A stretch of DNA of 64,000 nt from Desulfobaccales bacterium (GCA_041648175.1 JBAZPO010000011.1:71263-135262), one strand, 5' to 3'. Counted from the stretch's first letter, positions 8,962-17,323 are shown. Notes: a model not told the origin generated them from the sequence alone. Made by a program: numbers and translations.

Positions 8962-9708
8962 ATGAATGATACCAATCGTATAGCCTTAGTGACCGGCGCT
9001 GCCCGCGGGATCGGCCGGGCCATTGCCCTGGCCCTGGCGCAACCGGGCCTGACCATCTATCTTAATGATGTGGTCCTGGGGGAAGAAGCCGCCAGGACGC
9101 AACAAGAGGTGGAGACCAAGGGGTCGACGGCCCGTTTGGTGGAATTTAATGTGGCCGAGGCCGCGGCAGTCAACCAGGGCATTGATCATATTTTGAAAGA
9201 AAGCGGCCGCATCGATATCTTGGTGAACAATGCCGGCATCACCCGGGACAATCTCATTATGCGCATGAAGGAAACCGAATGGGATGCTGTTCTGGGGGTC
9301 AATCTCAAGGGCGCCTTTAATTGCATCCGGGCCGTGAGCAAGCCCATGGTCAAACAGCGGAGCGGGCGCATCATCAATATCAGTTCGGTAGTGGGCGCCA
9401 TGGGGAACGCCGGCCAGGCCAATTATGTGGCATCCAAGGCCGGCCTGATCGGGCTCACCAAGACGGTGGCCCGGGAACTGGCTTCCCGGAACATCACGGT
9501 CAACGCCGTGGCCCCGGGCTTTATCCAAACAGAAATGACCGAGGCCTTGCCGGAGGGCACCAAGCAGCTGATGATGACCCAAATCCCTTTGGGTCGCTTT
9601 GGCACCGCAGAAGAGGTAGCCCAAGCAGTGGCTTTCCTGGCTTCCGATGCCGCAGCCTATATCACCGGTCAGGTGATTCATGTCAACGGCGGAATGTTGA
9701 TGGTTTAA
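8962..9708 (+). CDS. fabG: 3-oxoacyl-[acyl-carrier-protein] reductase
   Basis: From the ATG at 8962 the product is 248 residues, the normal FabG length. It reduces 3-oxoacyl-ACP to 3-hydroxyacyl-ACP with NADPH in fatty acid synthesis. It shows the Rossmann motif TGAARGIG (11-18), NNAG (89-92), and the SDR catalytic set Ser 141/142, Tyr 155 (YVASK) and Lys 159. The frame is open from an earlier ATG at 8884, giving 26 extra residues (SSEAGGVSCAKPK...) that no FabG needs; neither start has a strong ribosome site. The next gene is acpP, a classical pairing. Confidence 0.93.
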   Translation: MNDTNRIALVTGAARGIGRAIALALAQPGLTIYLNDVVLGEEAARTQQEVETKGSTARLVEFNVAEAAAVNQGIDHILKESGRIDILVNNAGITRDNLIMRMKETEWDAVLGVNLKGAFNCIRAVSKPMVKQRSGRIINISSVVGAMGNAGQANYVASKAGLIGLTKTVARELASRNITVNAVAPGFIQTEMTEALPEGTKQLMMTQIPLGRFGTAEEVAQAVAFLASDAAAYITGQVIHVNGGMLMV

Positions 9709-9730
9709 GAAAAGAGGAGGTTTTTGAACA

Positions 9731-9967
9731 ATGGGAGCAATTGAAGAAAAGGTAATCGACATCATCGTAGACAAATTGGGGGTGGACCGCGCCGAAGTCA
9801 CACCCGAAGCCGTATTTGTCGATGACCTGGGAGCCGATTCCCTGGACCTGGTGGAATTGATCATGGCCATGGAAGAAGAATTCGGTATGGAGATCGCTGA
9901 TGAGGACGCGGAAAAGCTAAGGACCGTTCAGGATGTCATCACCTTCGTCTCCGCCCGGGCCGCCTGA
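9731..9967 (+). CDS. acpP: Acyl carrier protein
   Basis: A 78-residue ACP. The GADSLDLVELIMAMEEEF motif carries Ser 37, the 4'-phosphopantetheine site. It is strongly acidic, as expected. A GAGGAGG ribosome site precedes the ATG. It carries the growing acyl chain in type II fatty acid synthesis. The usual next gene, fabF, is missing: the rpiB frame starts inside the end of acpP. Confidence 0.96.
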   Translation: MGAIEEKVIDIIVDKLGVDRAEVTPEAVFVDDLGADSLDLVELIMAMEEEFGMEIADEDAEKLRTVQDVITFVSARAA

Positions 9968-10421
9968 GCCGGAAATCATCACCATTGGCTGCGATCACGC
10001 CGGCCATGGTTTGAAACGGGACATCCTTAAGTTTTTACATGAACTCAAGGTGCCCTATGTGGATATTGGCTGCGCCAGTCCGGATGAATCCGTACATTAT
10101 CCGCTGTACGGCAAAAAAGTAGTCGAAGCACTGTTGGCGCGGCAAAAAGCGCGGGGTATACTTATATGTGGGACCGGCATCGGCATGAGCATCATGGCCA
10201 ACCGGTTCCCGGGCATCCGAGCCGCCCTCTGTCACGACATCTTTAGCGCTATCATGTGCCGACGCCACAATGACGCCAATCTGCTGGTAATGGGAGGGCG
10301 GGTCATTGGCCCGGATCTGGGTAAAGAAATCGTTCGGGCCTGGCTCACAACCCCCTTTGACGGCGGCCGTCACCAGGAGCGTTTGGAACTGTTGGAACGG
10401 TTGGCCCAAGCAGCTTCTTAG
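9933..10421 (+). CDS. rpiB: Ribose-5-phosphate isomerase B
   Basis: A 162-residue RpiB (LacA/RpiB family) that interconverts ribose 5-phosphate and ribulose 5-phosphate. Signatures are IGCDHAGHGLK at the substrate loop, GILICGTGIGMSIMANRFPGIRAA, the active-site region HDIFSAIMCRRHNDANLLVMGGRVIG, and a C-terminal PFDGGRHQERL. The only ATG upstream of the conserved core (9933) overlaps acpP by 35 nt and adds a Ser/Pro-rich lead (SSPSSPPGPPEPE). A start after the acpP stop would need a rare codon. Overlap suggests translational coupling. Confidence 0.93.
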   Translation: MSSPSSPPGPPEPEIITIGCDHAGHGLKRDILKFLHELKVPYVDIGCASPDESVHYPLYGKKVVEALLARQKARGILICGTGIGMSIMANRFPGIRAALCHDIFSAIMCRRHNDANLLVMGGRVIGPDLGKEIVRAWLTTPFDGGRHQERLELLERLAQAAS

Positions 10422-10435
10422 GAGTGTTTTACCGG

Positions 10436-11722
10436 ATGGATGAACTGGCCCGTACTGACCCCGAGATATTTGCTGTCATCGAGCGTGAACGCCAGCGCCA
10501 ACTGACCAAGTTGGAGATGATTGCCTCCGAAAACTTCGTCAGTAATGCTGTGCTTCAGGCCCAGGGGTCCATCCTGACTCATAAATACGCTGAAGGGTAT
10601 CCGGGCCGTCGTTTTTACGGCGGCTGCGAATACGTGGATACCGCGGAAAACCTGGCTTTATGCCGGGTCAAGGAGCTCTTCGGGGTTGCTTACGCCAATG
10701 TGCAGCCCCATTCCGGCTCCCAGGCCAATATGGCCGTCTATTTTTCCTTCCTTAAACCCGGTGATACCATCCTGGGCATGGATTTGTCCCATGGCGGCCA
10801 TTTGAGCCACGGCGCCTCGGTTAATTTTTCCGGCCGCCTGTTCAAGGCCGTGACCTACGGGGTGGATCGCCAAACCGAAGTAGTCGACTTTGCCAAGGTG
10901 GCCGAATTGGCCCGGCAACACCTCCCCAAGATGATTATCGCCGGGGCCAGCGCTTATCCTCGGATTCTTGACTTCGACCGCTTTGCCGAAATTGCCCGGG
11001 AAGTAGGGGCGTATCTCCTGGTGGATATGGCCCATATTGCCGGGTTGATCGCTTCGGGCCTCCACCCTAGTCCCGTGGGTTCGGCGGATTTTATCACCTC
11101 CACCACCCACAAGACCTTGCGCGGGCCTCGGGGCGGCCTGATCCTGGCCCAACCCCAGTATGGCAAGGCCCTTGACAGCCAGATCTTTCCGGGCATTCAG
11201 GGCGGCCCCCTCATGCACATTATCGCCGCCAAGGCAGTAGCCTTCAAGGAAGCCCTGGCCCCTTCATTCCGGCGTTACCAGGAGCAGATCGTGGCCAATG
11301 CCCGGACTCTGGCCCGGGAGTTCATCAAGCGTGGCTACCGCCTGGTGGCCGGCGGCACCGACACCCATCTCATCCTGATGGATCTGACGCCCACCGGCCT
11401 TACGGGCCGGGAGGCCGAAGAAGCCCTGGATCTTGCCGGCATTACGGTTAACAAGAATACCATTCCCTTCGATCAGCGGCCTCCCACCATTACCAGCGGC
11501 ATCCGCCTCGGCACCCCGGCCTTGACTACCCGGGGCATGAAGGAACCCGAGATGGAGATCATTGCGGAACTGATTCACCAGGCGCTGTCTGCGCCCAAGG
11601 ACATGGCCCGTCTCCAGAATTTGGATGGCCAGGTCAAGGAACTTTGCCGGAGTTTCCCTCGCCTTTTTGCCGAGGAATGGCTGATGGACCGTCCGGCCCG
11701 CTCCTGCGCCGTCCGGGGTTGA
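10436..11722 (+). CDS. glyA: Serine hydroxymethyltransferase
   Basis: A PLP enzyme that converts serine and tetrahydrofolate to glycine and 5,10-methylene-THF. The ATG at 10436 gives 428 residues; TAGGAG (10419-10424), which overlaps the rpiB stop, is its likely ribosome site. An in-frame GTG at 10424 would add four residues. Family motifs: KLEMIASENFVS, THKYAEGYPGRRFYGGCEYVD, DLSHGGHLSHG, MVDMAHIAGL-like segment, and STTHKTLRGPRGG with the Schiff-base lysine. It belongs to the fabG-acpP-rpiB-glyA-nrdR-ribD run. Confidence 0.97.
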   Translation: MDELARTDPEIFAVIERERQRQLTKLEMIASENFVSNAVLQAQGSILTHKYAEGYPGRRFYGGCEYVDTAENLALCRVKELFGVAYANVQPHSGSQANMAVYFSFLKPGDTILGMDLSHGGHLSHGASVNFSGRLFKAVTYGVDRQTEVVDFAKVAELARQHLPKMIIAGASAYPRILDFDRFAEIAREVGAYLLVDMAHIAGLIASGLHPSPVGSADFITSTTHKTLRGPRGGLILAQPQYGKALDSQIFPGIQGGPLMHIIAAKAVAFKEALAPSFRRYQEQIVANARTLAREFIKRGYRLVAGGTDTHLILMDLTPTGLTGREAEEALDLAGITVNKNTIPFDQRPPTITSGIRLGTPALTTRGMKEPEMEIIAELIHQALSAPKDMARLQNLDGQVKELCRSFPRLFAEEWLMDRPARSCAVRG

Positions 11723-11775
11723 TCTTGGGCTGAGTTTTTTCCGGAACCGGCCACTCTCCCACAGACCTTCTTATT

Positions 11776-11868
11776 CCTCGTTCCCAAGCTCCTGCTGGGA
11801 ACGCAATTTTTAGTCCAAGCTCTGCTTGGGCACCTTGGCTTGGCAGCACAGGTTTTCAGCCTGTGCAC
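11776..11868. repeat. GTTCCCAAG-type palindromic repeat
   Basis: It contains CTCGTTCCCAAGCTCCTGC / GGGAACGCAA, AGTCCAAGCTCTGCTTGG and a terminal CACAGGTTTTCAGCCTGTG palindrome. A second copy without the last part is at 12467-12543. It lies between glyA and nrdR. Confidence 0.65.
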
Positions 11869-11970
11869 TTATCCGTTTGGCCCACCCAGCCTCCGCCCAA
11901 TCTTCTTCCCTCTTCTTGCCCCATAAATTTCGCTCTTTACTGCGCTGCATTTTTTATGAGAAGATAGGGC

Positions 11971-12447
11971 ATGCGCTGTCCTTATTGCCATAGCACCAAC
12001 AACAAGGTCATAGATTCCCGTCCCAGCCGGGAGGCCAACGCCATCCGGCGGCGGCGGGAGTGCCTCCACTGCCTGCGGCGCTTCACCACCTATGAACAGG
12101 TGGAGGAGACCATGCCCTTGGTGGTCAAGAAAGACGGCCGCCGGGAACCCTTTCAGCGCTCCAAGCTCTACGAGGGCATTACCAAGGCCTGCGAAAAGCG
12201 CCCGGTTTCCATCGACGCCATCGAAAATTTCCTGGACAGCCTGGAACGGGAAATGCTGGAGAGCGGCGAGCGGGAGATTGCCTCAACCTGGGTCGGCGAA
12301 CGGGTGATGGCTCAACTGCGCCAGTGGGATGAAGTGGCCTATGTCCGCTTTGCCTCGGTGTACCGTCACTTCACCGACGCCACCGACTTTATGGACGAGA
12401 TTCGCCGTCTCCTGGAGAGCCGCAAGGAAGAAAAGGAGAAGAAGTGA
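11971..12447 (+). CDS. nrdR: Transcriptional repressor NrdR
   Basis: A 158-residue NrdR, the ATP/dATP-sensing repressor of ribonucleotide reductase genes. The N-terminal zinc ribbon is MRCPYCHS...CLHCLRRF, with the typical DSRPSREANAIRRRRECLHC stretch. The ATP-cone domain covers about 47-137 (VVKKDGRREPFQRSKL...). The C-terminal VAYVRFASVYRHFTD is also diagnostic. No NrdR-regulated gene (nrd) lies in the window; its position between glyA and ribD is common in Desulfobacterota. Confidence 0.96.
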   Translation: MRCPYCHSTNNKVIDSRPSREANAIRRRRECLHCLRRFTTYEQVEETMPLVVKKDGRREPFQRSKLYEGITKACEKRPVSIDAIENFLDSLEREMLESGEREIASTWVGERVMAQLRQWDEVAYVRFASVYRHFTDATDFMDEIRRLLESRKEEKEKK

Positions 12448-12466
12448 TTCACGGGGATCTTTAACG

Positions 12467-12543
12467 CCTCGTTCCCAAGCTAACGTCTCGTTCCCAAGTT
12501 GCACTTGGGAACGCAATTAATAGTCCAAGCTCTGCTTGGACAC
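12467..12543. repeat. GTTCCCAAG-type palindromic repeat, second copy
   Basis: Two successive CTCGTTCCCAAG motifs, the palindrome CCCAAGTTGCACTTGGG, then AGTCCAAGCTCTGCTTGGACACC. It is closely related to 11776-11868 and occupies the short gap between nrdR and the next gene. Confidence 0.65.
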
Positions 12544-12572
12544 CATACGCATTGAAACCCGGAGCCTTGCCG

Positions 12573-12962
12573 ATGGACGACACGAGGTACCAGCGCGGCT
12601 GGGAAAAACTCAAAGAAATCGACGGCGAGGCCGGAGAACGTGTCATTGCCAGTCTCCAAGACATTGCTCCGGACCTGGCCCGCTATACCATTGAATTCCC
12701 CTTCGGTGATATCTATTCCCGTCCCGGGCTGGATCTCAAGTCCCGGGAAATTGCCACAGTGGCCGCGCTCACCGCTATGGGCAACGCCGCCCCGCAATTA
12801 AAAGTTCATATCCATGCCGCCCTCAATGTCGGCTGCACCCGCACGGAGATCGTCGAAGTTATCATGCAAATGGCGGTCTACGCCGGTTTCCCCGCCGCGC
12901 TCAACGGCATGTTTACCGCCCGGGAAGTCTTCCAGGAGCGGGACCGGAATGCACAACCTTGA
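12573..12962 (+). CDS. Carboxymuconolactone decarboxylase family protein
   Basis: From the ATG at 12573 (GGAG eight bases upstream) the product is 129 residues; a TTG at 12552 would add seven. It is an all-helical CMD/AhpD-like protein: LDLKSREIATVAALTAMGNAAPQLKVHIHAALNVGCTRTEIVEVI. The CxxC peroxidase motif of AhpD is not present (only one Cys, in GCTRTE), so it is nearer to gamma-carboxymuconolactone decarboxylase-type proteins. The substrate is not predictable. Its stop overlaps the ribD start. Confidence 0.85.
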   Translation: MDDTRYQRGWEKLKEIDGEAGERVIASLQDIAPDLARYTIEFPFGDIYSRPGLDLKSREIATVAALTAMGNAAPQLKVHIHAALNVGCTRTEIVEVIMQMAVYAGFPAALNGMFTAREVFQERDRNAQP

Positions 12963-14053
12963 CCCCTGAGACCTCCTATATGAAACTGGCCCTGCGCCTG
13001 GCCGCGAAAGGCGCGGGTTGGGTCAGTCCCAACCCCATGGTGGGCGCGGTGGTGGTCAAAGACGGCCGGGTCGTGGGCAAAGGGTATCATCGCCGGGCCG
13101 GTCTGCCCCACGCCGAGGTCGAAGCCTTACGAACTGCGGGCGAGGCCGCCCGGGGAGCGGACCTGTATGTAACGCTAGAGCCCTGCAACCATCAAGGCCG
13201 CACTCCCCCATGCACCCAGGCCATTCTGGCCGCGGGAGTGCGCCGGGTCATCATCGCGGCTCGTGACCCCAACCCGCAGGTCACCGGCGGCGGGGGCGAG
13301 TTTCTGACTGAGCAGGGCGTGGACGTAACCGTGGGGGTGCTTGAAGCCGAGGCCCGGCAGTTAAACGAAGCCTGGTTTCACTGGGTGAAGACCGGCCATC
13401 CATGGGTTATTGCCAAGGCGGCCTGCTCCCTGGACGGCAAGATCGCCACCGCAACCGGTGAATCCCAGTGGCTCACCGGCGAGACCGCCCGGGCTTTCGG
13501 ACATCGCCTGCGCCATCAAGTGGACGCCATCCTCGTCGGGGTCGGCACGGTGCTGGCTGACAACCCCCAACTCACCGCCCGGCTGCCCCGCGGCCGTAGC
13601 CGGGACCCGATCCGCATTGTCCTGGACAGCCGCCTGCGCCTGCCCCTCGACGCCAAACTTGTCACCCTAAATTCCCCGGCCCCCACCTGGGTGGCTACCA
13701 CCAGCCAGGCGCCCCTGGATACAGTCCGCGCCCTAGAAGACCATGGGGTTCAAATCCTGGTGCTGCCCGCCGACGGCGGTCGGGTATCTCTGACGGCGTT
13801 GCTGCAAATATTGGGAGAGCGCCAGGTCCAGAGCGTGTTGGTGGAGGGCGGAGCCGAGACCCTGGGCGCCTTTTTCGACCAAAGACTGGTGCATCAGTTT
13901 AATTTTTTTTATGCTCCCAAGATTCTCGGAGGCGTGAAAGCTCCGGGCATGGTGGCGGGCCAGGGCGTCACCCACCTGGGAGAGGCCCATATCGCCAGGA
14001 ATCTCAGCATCCGCCACCTGGGCGTCGACCTGCTGGTGTCGGGATATTTGTGA
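12959..14053 (+). CDS. ribD: Riboflavin biosynthesis protein RibD (deaminase/reductase)
   Basis: A 364-residue bifunctional enzyme for two steps of riboflavin synthesis. The N-terminal deaminase has the zinc motif HAEVEAL and PCNHQGRTPPCTQAIL (about 50-86). The C-terminal reductase has KAACSLDGKIATATGESQWLTG, DAILVGVGTVLADNPQLTAR, DPIRIVLDSRLRLP and VEGGAETLGAFF. The annotated start is a TTG that overlaps the preceding stop (TTGA); an ATG at 12980 is an alternative. The partner genes ribE, ribBA and ribH are not in the window. Confidence 0.95.
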   Translation: MTPETSYMKLALRLAAKGAGWVSPNPMVGAVVVKDGRVVGKGYHRRAGLPHAEVEALRTAGEAARGADLYVTLEPCNHQGRTPPCTQAILAAGVRRVIIAARDPNPQVTGGGGEFLTEQGVDVTVGVLEAEARQLNEAWFHWVKTGHPWVIAKAACSLDGKIATATGESQWLTGETARAFGHRLRHQVDAILVGVGTVLADNPQLTARLPRGRSRDPIRIVLDSRLRLPLDAKLVTLNSPAPTWVATTSQAPLDTVRALEDHGVQILVLPADGGRVSLTALLQILGERQVQSVLVEGGAETLGAFFDQRLVHQFNFFYAPKILGGVKAPGMVAGQGVTHLGEAHIARNLSIRHLGVDLLVSGYL

Positions 14054-14083
14054 AATGGAATTATATATCCGGAAGGAAAACCA

Positions 14084-14575
14084 TCAGAGATCAAGCCGGT
14101 AGGCAATGGGTCCGTGTTCGCCGTCAAATTCCGGAGCCCGCCTAAACCCCAATTTTTCATAGAGGTGTTGGGCGGCCGCCATAAAAGTCCCCGTATACAA
14201 GAAGACGGTTCTGATCTTAAGCTCCCTGGCCCGCCGCAGGCAGGCCTTAGTCAAGAGAGCCCCGTAACCTTTGCCCCGGCTGCCCGGACGCACCGCCAGG
14301 AACCGGATAGCTCCAGCCCCGGCAGGCCAATGGCCCTGATGAGCCTGGCTGGCATCGGGATAGAAGGTGACTGCCCCCGCAATCCGCCCGCCAATCTCCG
14401 CCACCAAGACGATGCCCCCGGGAGCATGCAGAGCCTCGCTGACATTGCGCATCCATCTTTTCCAGATCGCTTCGGGCATAAAGCTCTGGAATTCCTGGTA
14501 CGCCGTCTTCACCAGGGTTTCGATCTCTGCCAGTTCCTCTGGCCTGGCTTCCCGGATCGCAATGTCCTGCGCCAT
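14084..14575 (-). CDS. GNAT family N-acetyltransferase
   Basis: A 163-residue GNAT protein. The acetyl-CoA-binding motif A is visible at AIRFLAVRPGSRGKGYGALLTKACLRRARE (R-x-x-G-x-G/A type), with motif B around VFLYTGTFMAAAQHLYEKLGFRRAPEFDG. The substrate is unknown. It lies downstream of trpA on the same strand, separated by about 145 bp holding two repeats, so read-through from the trp operon is possible but not certain. Confidence 0.85.
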   Translation of the reverse strand: MAQDIAIREARPEELAEIETLVKTAYQEFQSFMPEAIWKRWMRNVSEALHAPGGIVLVAEIGGRIAGAVTFYPDASQAHQGHWPAGAGAIRFLAVRPGSRGKGYGALLTKACLRRARELKIRTVFLYTGTFMAAAQHLYEKLGFRRAPEFDGEHGPIAYRLDL

Positions 14576-14596
14576 ATTACGCCATATCCTTATAAA

Positions 14597-14676
14597 AGTG
14601 ATCAGTGATCAGTGATCAGTAAAAACTTGGGCAAAAGTAGGGGAGTCACAACACAGGCTGGAAAGCCTGTGCCACC
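14597..14676. repeat. TGATCAG array and CACAGGCT palindrome
   Basis: 14597-14620 is three tandem AGTGATC units. 14650-14676 holds ACAGGCTGGAAAGCCTGTG, a stem-loop seen again in variants at 11848, 19544, 51340 and 61213. Together they fill the gap between trpA and the GNAT gene. The stem has no T-run. Confidence 0.65.
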
Positions 14677-14721
14677 ATTACTCTTCCTGTTTTCGGTGAG
14701 CCGTAACGCGCCGAACCGCTT

Positions 14722-15519
14722 TTACTTTGCCCGCAGAGGCGCTTTGAGGGCCGCGATAAAGTCGCCTACCTCTTTGATCAACTCCGGCCCCTTGAGGCTG
14801 GCCACTTTCTGGACGATGGCGCTGCCCACCACAAGCCCGTCCACGTACGGGGCCAGTCCCGCGACCTGTTCCGGGGTGGAGATACCGAAACCCACGGCCA
14901 GGGGGCACTTCACCAGAGAGCGCACTTCCTTAAGGGACGCGGCCAAATCCGCAGGCAGCTCCGTCCGGGCTCCGGTGATCCCGGTCACCGAGACATAGTA
15001 GAGAAAGCCCTTAGTGATGCGTCCCAGGTGCTTAATCCGCTGCGCGCCGCTGGTGGGGGCGGCCAGGAAAATCGTGGCGATGTTCGCCTTCAAGGCCGCA
15101 ACTCGCCAGGGGCCTGCTTCCTCCATGGGCAAATCCGGGATAATGAAGCCATCAACTCCCTTGGCCGCGGCTGTGGCTGCGGTGCGCTCCAATCCGTACT
15201 GCAGCATGGGATTATAGTAGCCCATGAGGACTATAGGAATCTGAGTCTGGGCTCGCAACTCTCCTGCCAGGTTCAGGACATCCTCAAGGTGTACACCCGC
15301 CTGCATGGCCCTAAGACTGGCTGCCTGAATGGTAGGCCCGTCGGCCAGGGGATCGGAAAAGGGCACGCCCAACTCCAGAATATCCGCGCCCCGAGCGGCC
15401 ATCTCCAGGGCCAGAGCTCGCGTAGTGGCCAGATCGGGGTCTCCTGCGGTGATAAAGGGAATTAGGGCTTTTTCGCCTTTGGCCTTGAGTTGCTGGAACA
15501 CTCTGTCAATGCGGTTCAC
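14722..15519 (-). CDS. trpA: Tryptophan synthase alpha chain
   Basis: A 265-residue TrpA, cleaving indole-3-glycerol phosphate to indole. The GTG at 15519 is chosen because GGAGG stands just upstream and the family start (NRIDRVFQQLKAKGEKALIPFITAGDPD) follows; the longer open frame to 15714 runs through trpB. Key motifs are LELGVPFSDPLADGPTIQ with the catalytic Glu, DGFIIPDLPMEE with the catalytic Asp, and VAVGFGIST-like PLAVGFGIST. It overlaps the trpB end by 14 nt. Confidence 0.97.
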   Translation of the reverse strand: MNRIDRVFQQLKAKGEKALIPFITAGDPDLATTRALALEMAARGADILELGVPFSDPLADGPTIQAASLRAMQAGVHLEDVLNLAGELRAQTQIPIVLMGYYNPMLQYGLERTAATAAAKGVDGFIIPDLPMEEAGPWRVAALKANIATIFLAAPTSGAQRIKHLGRITKGFLYYVSVTGITGARTELPADLAASLKEVRSLVKCPLAVGFGISTPEQVAGLAPYVDGLVVGSAIVQKVASLKGPELIKEVGDFIAALKAPLRAK

Positions 15520-16699
15520 CGGACACCTCCATAGCCTCGGCCACCGCGTCCACATCCTTGTCGCCCCGGCCGGAAAGATTGACGATGATAATATCATCAG
15601 CAGAATATTCGGGTGCCAGCCGCGAGAGATACGCGATGGCATGGGAGCTCTCCAGCGCGGGGAGAATGCCCTCTGTCCTGGAGAGTAATTGAAACCCTTC
15701 CAGGGCCTCCACATCCGTTACCGCCACGTATTCGGCCCGGCCGTTATCCTTGAAGAAGGCGTGCTCCGGTCCCACCCCGGGGTAATCCAGCCCCGGCGCC
15801 AGGGAATGGGCTTCCTGGATGTTGCCCCAGGGGTCTTGTAAGAGATAGCTGAATGCGCCGTGCAACACGCCAACCGACCCGGCCACCAGGGTGGCGGAAT
15901 GATGGTTGGTGTTAACCCCGTGACCCGCGGCCTCCACGCCCACAAACCGCACCGGATCGTCCACAAAAGCATGGAACAGCCCCATGGCGTTGCTACCGCC
16001 GCCGACGCAGGCCACCAGGCACTGGGGCAGTTTGTCGGTGTGCCGCCTCAGTTGGGCCCGGGCCTCCCGGCCGATGACCGACTGGAAGTCCCGAACAATC
16101 ATGGGATAGGGATGGGGTCCGCCCACCGAACCCAGAACATAGTGGGTGTGCCGCACGTTGGTGACCCAATCCCGGATGGCGTCGTTCATGGCATCCTTCA
16201 GAGTGCGGCTGCCCGACTCCACCGGCACGACCGTCGCCCCCAGCAGTTGCATACGAATAACATTGAGGCGCTGGCGCCGGATATCTTCGGTGCCCATATA
16301 GATGTCGCATGACAGCCCCAACAGCGCCGCTACCGTGGCAGTGGCAACCCCATGCTGGCCCGCGCCGGTTTCGGCAATGACCCGGGTCTTACCCATCCGC
16401 CGGGCCAACAACCCCTGTCCCAGGGTGTTGTTAATCTTGTGCGCCCCGGTGTGGGCCAGGTCTTCGCGCTTAATATAGATTTGCGGCCCCCCCAACTCCA
16501 TGGTCAGATGGCGGGCAAAGTACAGGGGCGTGGGCCGGCCCACATAATCTTTCAGATACCAGGCCAACTCGTCTTTGAAGTCCTTCTCCCGACTGATCCT
16601 GCGATAGGCCTCCTCCAACTCCAACAAGGCCGGCATCAGGGTCTCCGGCACAAACCGCCCCCCATACCGCCCGAATCTTCCGTGTCTGTCTGGTTGCAA
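15506..16699 (-). CDS. trpB: Tryptophan synthase beta chain
   Basis: A 397-residue TrpB that joins indole and serine to tryptophan using PLP. It shows GRYGGRFVPETLMPAL, YIKREDLAHTGAHKINN with the PLP lysine, AETGAGQHGVATATVAALLG and the phosphate loop CVGGGSNAMG. Translation starts at TTG 16699, preceded by AGGAGG with good spacing. It forms the alpha2-beta2 complex with TrpA. Upstream lies an IVP gene bracketed by inverted arrays, which separates it from trpF. Confidence 0.97.
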   Translation of the reverse strand: MQPDRHGRFGRYGGRFVPETLMPALLELEEAYRRISREKDFKDELAWYLKDYVGRPTPLYFARHLTMELGGPQIYIKREDLAHTGAHKINNTLGQGLLARRMGKTRVIAETGAGQHGVATATVAALLGLSCDIYMGTEDIRRQRLNVIRMQLLGATVVPVESGSRTLKDAMNDAIRDWVTNVRHTHYVLGSVGGPHPYPMIVRDFQSVIGREARAQLRRHTDKLPQCLVACVGGGSNAMGLFHAFVDDPVRFVGVEAAGHGVNTNHHSATLVAGSVGVLHGAFSYLLQDPWGNIQEAHSLAPGLDYPGVGPEHAFFKDNGRAEYVAVTDVEALEGFQLLSRTEGILPALESSHAIAYLSRLAPEYSADDIIIVNLSGRGDKDVDAVAEAMEVSGEPH

Positions 16700-16717
16700 G
16701 TTTTGCCTCCTTTGGTC

Positions 16718-16800
16718 GTAACCAGTAACAAGTAATCAGTGATCAGTAACCAGTAATCAGTGATTAGTGATTACTGATTAGTGATTAGTGATTAGTGATC
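16718..16800. repeat. Short tandem array, left arm of IVP unit
   Basis: About a dozen degenerate 7-8-bp units of AGTAATC / AGTGATC / AGTGATT type. It begins AACAAGTAATCAGT, and the reverse complement of the right arm (17286-17322) begins GACAAGTAATCAGT, so the two arms are inverted. The stop codon of the IVP gene lies inside this array. Confidence 0.75.
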
Positions 16801-17229
16801 TTCTATGATAAAGGTGTCTGTTGGTTCCTGAATTATAAAAATGTCCTGTCTACAGAATGAGGGAGCTTTTGCCATCATGGTATTGAGCATTCGGCCGATT
16901 TCTTGTAGCTGGGTCTCTAATCTTTCCTTTTCATCCTTCGCCAGATATCTACAAGAGGTGGCCACATCAAGCCAATGTTGGGTTTCCATTTGTTCTGCAT
17001 CGGCATCCGTTAACTTACTGATAAAATGTTTTTCATAACGCCGTTTTCCCCAGGCCTCCGCGATTTGTGCCCCTATGGATCTAGAGGCCCTTCTTATCTG
17101 ATCGGTAAGAGAATATATCTCTTCTTTGGGAAAATTCTTCGACATTTCGAAGATTCTTTTTGCCACTTCAAGGGCCTTACGATAAACAAGCAAATCTCTG
17201 AAACTGCGAGCGTGTCGAGCATTATGCAT
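16792..17229 (-). CDS. Four-helix bundle (IVP / S23) family protein
   Basis: A 145-residue protein of the 23S rRNA intervening-sequence (IVP, formerly S23) four-helix bundle family. The ATG at 17229 has GAGGG five bases upstream; the frame is open to 17250. Family features: SFRDLLVYRKALEVAKRIFE, FPKEEIYSLTDQIRRASRSI, AEAWGKRR and a second helical half with EMETQHWLDVA-type sequence. Its biochemical role is poorly known; the family forms pentamers and relatives serve diversity-generating retroelements. Here it sits between trpF and trpB, bracketed by inverted arrays, which suggests insertion into the operon. Confidence 0.88.
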   Translation of the reverse strand: MHNARHARSFRDLLVYRKALEVAKRIFEMSKNFPKEEIYSLTDQIRRASRSIGAQIAEAWGKRRYEKHFISKLTDADAEQMETQHWLDVATSCRYLAKDEKERLETQLQEIGRMLNTMMAKAPSFCRQDIFIIQEPTDTFIIEDH

Positions 17230-17285
17230 TATTCCCTCTCTTAGGAACACTAATCAACCAATCCTTGACCATTTAAGAATAACAT

Positions 17286-17322
17286 TGATCACCGATCACT
17301 GATTACTGATTACTGATTACTT
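17286..17322. repeat. Short tandem array, right arm of IVP unit
   Basis: GATCACCGATCACTGATTAC followed by two more CTGATTA units and CTTG. It is inverted relative to 16718-16800 and abuts the trpF stop codon. Confidence 0.75.
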
Positions 17323-17323
17323 G

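Noticed and set aside
15520..15714. Longer trpA beginning at 15714
   Set aside because: The extra 65 residues are read through trpB in another frame, and a GTG with GGAGG at 15519 fits the family start.
16718..17322. CRISPR array suspected from the short repeats
   Set aside because: Units are 7-8 bp and degenerate, with no spacers of constant length and no cas genes.
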